Below the pieces are notes generated by a model. The model was not told where the DNA came from. It saw only the letters and a program-made list of their open reading frames with translations, and did not search any database. Source: Amorphophallus konjac (lineage: Eukaryota; Streptophyta; Magnoliopsida; Alismatales; Araceae). Taken from it: a stretch of 64,000 nt of DNA. The position numbers and the translations under genes are program-made. Below, in pieces: positions 58,661-64,000 of this stretch; position 1 is the stretch's first letter, and each line of letters starts with the position of its first letter. The DNA is taken from the NCBI GenBank assembly GCA_022559845.1, contig CM040121.1, forward strand, positions 563,589,581 to 563,653,580, given 5' to 3'.

Positions 58661-61600
58661 CTACTGAGGGTCGTAATATGAAGATGCGGAACTTGTATCG
58701 GCTCCTTCCATATCTCCATACAATTGAACTTGATATGTGGCCATCAAATATGCTTGATACTGAGCCCATGACATGTACGCTGAATACATATTACGGTATT
58801 GCATCATGTAATATGCATAATGTTGGGATCCTGAAACATACACAACTGGGACAACATGAACATGTGCATGGTAACCATATCCTGTAGTAGGATGTGCAAT
58901 TGGAGCTGGACGTGTAGGCACACTAGAATGATCACTGTCTGAAGCCATCAACTCCCCCCACATTTCGATAGCACCTGTCCGACGTGTAGGGATGGGACGA
59001 ACACTAGAGAAAACTGCTGAAGATGAGTCATAATCTTGTGTACTCAATCTCTCAAAGTCCGATACCATACCCTGGTAGCTACCACTATCAGCCGCAGAAT
59101 CACCAGCTCTCCTCCTAGCATTAAATGGCAAAGGAGCACCATGATCAATACCATCTTGAGTAGTATGTGTGAATTCTGACTCCCCTGGGAAATGTGTGCG
59201 CTGTGAATGTCCCCCCACATGTGTGAACTCTGACATACCACCATTACCCCCAACGGTACCCTGTGTGCTGCTAGATGAGTCATCACTGATGGTGCGCTCA
59301 GTATCAGATCCTGGAGATATCTGTGTTTCTGCATCGGGATCTACTAATGGTGGTTGCTTTTTATTTTTTCCTCTGCGAAATCCAAACCACCCCTTCTTTG
59401 GTAGAGGGTGAGGTGGTGGTGGGTCCTTCCCAATCTTTGACCCTGAAGTGTATTTCCCTTTCTTCCCCTGCATCTGTCGCTGAGATGTCTGTGAAGAAGC
59501 ACCAACTGTTCTAGATCTCTGCAAAGATGGAACACCCCTCTGCGTAGAAGATGTATCCCGTTGTGGTGGTGGCTGTAAGGGTGCAGGCTGTGGTGGTGGT
59601 GGCCGTGAGGGCGCACGCTCCTGTGGTGGTGGCTGTGACGGTGGCTCCCGAGTGCTCCCTACAGTAGGACCCTGCATCAGCCTTTCCCACTCAGCATCAT
59701 CATCATCAGCTCTCCTACCTCTACCTCTCCTAGAAGTGTCAAGTAAAATGATATCATCTTCTAAGTCTATCTCATCATCCTCTGCCACTGTCTCCTCAAC
59801 ATGACATGTCCCTGCTATACCCTCTGCATCTGATGCTGCAGCTGTGGCCAAGAAAGTGTTCGGGAGAGGTGCATCCCCTGGATCAGGGACCTCCTCGTCA
59901 AGCTCATATTCACCTCGTTCTGTAGTTGTCCTTGCGACCCATGACACGATAGGGTCCTCATCGTCACGGAGATATGCAACATCTGTTGGATCATAATCTC
60001 CTTCCCCTTTTTTAGCATCCATCTGTATATGCTTCAACCTCAGCCTCATATTGTAGTGCACATACACCAACTTGTCCAGCCTTTGATGTGTCAACCTGTT
60101 CCTTATCTTTGTATGTATCAAAGTAAATGTGCTCCAATTCCTCTCACACCCACTAGAGGATGATGTTTGAGACAATACCTTAATAGCAATGTTCCTCAAG
60201 ATGGGTGAGCTGCTTCCATAATTCAACCACCACTCAGTTGTAAAAGAATAAATATGACATCCTAAATTTTGTAACATGAATGATACAAGGGAAAGTAATC
60301 ATTGTATGAGAAAGAGCATTTTACCTACATCACTCCTCTCCCGACCAGGAATGGCTGATGGTTCTGCAAATGACCCGACTCCCTCTCGAAATTGTTTAAT
60401 CTAGCAACAAAGAATGCATACATTAATCACCATATGACATCCGTACTACGGTTGTTCTTCAAGACTGTAGGAGCATAGTGTATACACGCTTTACCTGATT
60501 CATTGCATCTGCTCCCTCTACGGGAGTTTTGGACATGCGTTCCACCACCTTTGTGACGGCTTCTATCAAATCATCATCGTATGATAGCTCTTTATTGTAA
60601 TGGAACGCATAGTGGAGATAGTATGCTACATTAAAAAGTGAACAATACAATTGAGAAGTGCACACTTGTAAAACCTTATTAAAATGAAATTGGTATCAAA
60701 TAAAATGATGCATAAAGCTCACCTGCCATATGCAAATCACGGGACATTTGTCGATCCCACCTATCTTCCACAATACTCAAGAAATATGGAGAATATTTGG
60801 GAGACACCTGTTTCATCTTCTTTTTGGCAGCCTCCAACTTTGCATACACCAAACCTAATGTTGGTGTCCTGTCACCATCAACAACTCTAAGGACTTCATA
60901 TAATGGCTCAACAATATGGACAATTTTTTGCACTCTTTCCCAGAAATTTGTGCTATTGATCAACTCTTCTACCTCTTTCCCATCACGAGTGTTTGCAAAA
61001 GAAGAGTCTAACCATACACGACTCCTAAACATTTGTTTGAGGCCATTATCATGCTTTAGAAGATTTTGAAGTGTAATATAGTTGGTTGCAAAACGAGTGA
61101 TTGCCGGCCTCAACAACTCACCTCCTGTGTACTCCCGCATCCAAGCAAGCACAATGTGATGATTGTATATAAATCTTGTTATCTTTTGCGCTGCTTCAAC
61201 AATTTTCTTCACCGCCTCAAGTTGCCCAATATCTTTCAGCATCAAATCAACACAATGGGTTGCACAAGGTGTCCAGAATAGGTGTGGTCTCATCTTCATC
61301 AACTCCTCCCCTGCTTTCTTGTAGTTAGATCCATTGTCTGTCACAACCTGTACAATAAAATCTTCTCCGATTTCTTCCACCACTTCATTCATTAATTGTA
61401 ATATGTAGTGGTAGCTGTGGATTTTGTCTGATGCATCAATGGACTTATGATAGATGACCTGTTTTTCACAATAGACAAGAAAATTAATCAAGCTACTCTT
61501 AGTGGTACCTGACCAACCATCACACATAATGGTGACTCCAAACTTCTGCCATTTTCTTTTGAAAGAAGCAATGTATTCCTTTATTTCTTGAACTTCTTCA

Positions 61601-62465
61601 TCAAGATACCTCCCAGCCAAATCTTTTGGAGTCGGAGGCTGAACATGCAAACCTTGTTGTTGGGCCTCCTGGAACATGGTCTTGTAGTATGGACTATTTG
61701 CTGCATTAAATGATAACCCTGCATGGTGCCAGAACTTTGCCACGGCCCTTCCCAATTTGTACTTTGGTCCTTTCTTATTGTAGGCATCCTCCATTCTTGT
61801 TTACTTCCCATGTTCCCTAGAAAAGACATTGGGATCCACATCTTCAATTGTGACACCTGTGCTTCTTTTTCTTTGACTACCTGAAGGAGGGGATTTGTGA
61901 AGTAGCTCTTGATATTGCTTGTTGAATGACGACCTTGAACCGGTCTTGATGCAGGAGCCCCTGAACCTCCACCTTCATCATATACAGATCTATCAAAATG
62001 AACTCTATGAGATCTCATCTGATCTCTCTCCCATGCTTCAGCCCTGCTTTGATGCATAGCCGAGCGAGTGGCATGAGAAGGTGGAATCCCTCTCCCTTCC
62101 GTGACCTCCTGGACATCTTCCTCGTCAGAACCTGTCCATACCTCATCATCATCTGAATTTAATGAGCCTCTGCCACTCATCATCCGTTCAGCTGCTTGTT
62201 TTTCTGCCTTCTTCCTCTGCTGTTCGACTTTTATGTCTTTTAAATGTTGGACCATTAAATCTTTGACCTCTCTAGGTACACTCTTGCATGCATGGATCTC
62301 ATTATATCCCACTAATCTACCTCCTGCAAGATGTTTCTTCAAGCGGGAGACTCCACCCCCATTTGCAATAAAACCACAATAGTTACATTTGAAGTGGTGT
62401 CTATTTCCATCTATCATGACACCATGTTGCCACCCAATATCGTCGCTTTGTGTTCTCCGAGGCAT
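58661..62465 (-). CDS. hAT transposase (BED finger, DUF659, dimerisation domain), with one frame break
   Basis: Exons: 62465 to about 61800, 61794-60723, 60625-60495, 60400-60325 and 60261-58661. The last three introns are GT-AG and their phases agree. An N-terminal BED finger starts at codon 1 (HFKCNYCGF, KKHLAGG, ACKSVP). The RNase-H-like core has its acidic residues in CDGWSG, VTDNGSN and GCERNWSTF, and the CATHCVDLML motif is present. The hAT dimerisation motif (EWWLNYG, then CERNWSTF) follows. The last exon continues about 470 residues further, rich in Pro, Gln, Asp and Ser. Between about 61800 and 61900 the coding frame changes, and a TAA (61801-61803) precedes the downstream frame. Either a small unseen intron or a mutation is needed to join them. 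It would cut and paste this element and related MITEs. Confidence 0.82.
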
Positions 62466-63626
62466 CTAAAATCACATGCAAATTAAAAGCACAATTATGC
62501 AATACATTAATTTTAAATTATCAAAAAACTATTTCATCGTGGAATAAGATGTTTCACCATGGTGTGAAACCTACTAGTTTAGAATCAAAAAATAGTTTTC
62601 AATTACATTAGTGTGAAACTAATCTAATAATAGTATTTCAAAAATAGTCTAGAATCTAAAAATATAATAGTATTTCTACTTAACAAATTACAATTTTGTT
62701 AGATAATCTAAAATCTAACAATTTTTGTTACATAATCTAAAATATAATAGTATTTGACAAATAACAATTTCAAAGATCTAAATCTAAACTTTAGATAATC
62801 ACACCATAACAATTTATAATTTTGGTTGAACCTAACATATATAAATATAATAGTATTTCAAAAATCAATGAAAATATAATGTCATGCTTTCACATGGAAA
62901 TGTTGGATTAGGGGTCAAAAACGTCATACTCATACATCCTTTACCTAGATTAAGTATGTAATAATTTTCCCCTATTTTTAAAATTTTATTATTCTTTCTC
63001 TAAAATTCAAATCTATCTTAGATCTAGCCTAAATCTATGCAAATCAAGAAGGAAATATGCCAAACTCTAGCCTAAATCAATTACAAGATGATTTTATAAC
63101 AAGTAATACAAAAAAATTGAAAAAAAATATAAAACTAAACCTAGAAATCGAAGCAATCGGGTTTAGGGTTTACCTCCGACGGTGAACGTTTGCTCCGCTA
63201 AAACCGCCTCCAATGCGTAAAAAATCGCCTCCTTCCAAATGTTGAACCTTCTCCGGGGATGATTCCGCCTCCAATCGTCTTCTTCCACGTCTGGAACGAC
63301 CGGATCGCCGGTGTCTGCAACGAATGGGGCGAAGGGGGCGTTCTCTGCTTCGGCCGTCTGCAACGTGAGGCTTCGGGCGTATGCGAACTGGCCGACGATT
63401 AAACTTCAGCTTTAGTATCGTGCGCTTCGGATCGCACAGACTCGGGTCCGGATCGTATCCGATTCGGATCCGACCCGTCCGACCCGCGCGAGTCTATTCG
63501 ATCCGAAACCGATCCGAAACCCTTATTTTGACTCGCCCGATTCAATGTGTATCTTGACCCGTCTTCCCTCTGATCCGGTACGGCACGCCCGAGTCGAGTC
63601 GAGTCGGACCGAGTCGACGAACCATG
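62466..63626. other. hAT 5' non-coding region and right inverted end
   Basis: The AT-rich leader upstream of the transposase ATG (62466-63150) is followed by a GC-richer part and the right end (about 63410-63626) with repeated GATCCG and GAGTCG motifs. A 66-aa minus-strand frame at 63163-63363 has no domain and may be part of a 5' exon. Confidence 0.55.
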
Positions 63627-63634
63627 CTCCGCAC

Positions 63635-64000
63635 TCGATCCTGTTCTATATCATCAGGTTTCAGACGCCACACCGGCATGCTGATGCCCTTTTCTTCCAC
63701 CGTACCGATTGCGGGTACGACAGAAGACAAGCCGAGCGTTGTGGACGATGAGGAAGCAGCGGCCGCGGTGATTTTTGCTCCCGCAACATGACGGTAAGAA
63801 ACATGTACGTAAGCGGGGACTTGGGGCTAAATAAAAATAATCTTTAAGAAAAAAAGATAACAAAGTTCAAATCTGCAGAAAATTCGAGTGTTTTCTCGTG
63901 AAAAAGAATCGCGATAGGATTAGGAACGTTCATTTTTTTTGAAAAAAAATAAAAAAAAATTATAGTGACTACTTTTATAAGAAAAATCTAATTGTATAGG
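63635..64000. other. flank to the right of the hAT element
   Basis: Host sequence that was contiguous with 56138 before insertion. AT-rich at the end, no gene recognised. Confidence 0.4.

Larger units (their letters stand above)
56147..63626 (-). mobile_element. complete hAT transposon, 7,480 bp
   Basis: It starts CATGGTTCGACGACTCG and ends in the inverted form CGAGTCGACGAACCATG. It is flanked by a perfect 8-bp duplication ctccgcac (56139-56146 and 63627-63634). Both subterminal regions carry GATCCGGTACGG-type repeats and GACTCGG runs. It encodes a transposase and a second ORF, both on the minus strand. Confidence 0.93.

Overview
This is a repeat-rich piece of a nuclear plant genome. It holds two intact-looking host genes in a bed of nested transposable elements. 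Intron-split genes, long-LTR Ty3/gypsy elements primed by initiator Met-tRNA, and hAT transposons with 8-bp target duplications all point to an angiosperm. The very GC-rich coding exons of the CHX gene suggest a monocot, but that is inference. I saw no bacterial-type operon, CRISPR array, rRNA or tRNA gene.

Layout. 1-6157: minus-strand Ty3/gypsy element of Tekay/Del type, with an open gag-pol running off the left edge, a Met-tRNA primer site and one 2.6-kb LTR. 6915-10781: a 3.87-kb solo LTR of the same superfamily with a perfect 5-bp duplication (aaatc). 10787-16600: non-coding sequence with a G-rich minisatellite and a 547-bp hAT-type MITE (8-bp duplication ccggtgac). 16640-20568: a class II trehalose-6-phosphate synthase gene of TPS5/6 type on the plus strand, with three coding exons and 856 aa. 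20569-24540: 3' flank, then decayed retroelement sequence. 24544-27575: a CPA2-family cation/H+ antiporter resembling CHX28 on the minus strand, with four exons and 805 aa. 27576-30867: retroelement remnants.

30873-53854 is a gag-only Copia element (1.49-kb LTRs, duplication caacc) split by a large insertion. The insertion holds a truncated Tekay-type LTR fused directly to the pol of a second Ty3 family (here 'family B'). That is followed by a complete family-B element sharing the middle LTR, so pol-LTR-gag-pol-LTR repeats at exactly 7,276 bp with almost no divergence. 56147-63626 is a complete 7.48-kb hAT transposon (8-bp duplication ctccgcac). It carries an intron-containing transposase plus a second, separate BED-finger-like ORF.

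The two host genes look functional and unrelated: trehalose-phosphate signalling, and endomembrane or plasma-membrane cation/proton exchange. Everything else is mobile DNA in successive layers. By sequence divergence, the Copia element (about 5% between its LTRs in the stretch I compared) predates the family-B insertion (essentially 0%).

The most unusual structure is inside the three Tekay-type LTRs. Each holds an array of about 14-20 short imperfect palindromes (22-26 nt). Arm sequences change between copies while pairing is kept, and many neighbours sit 32 bp apart.
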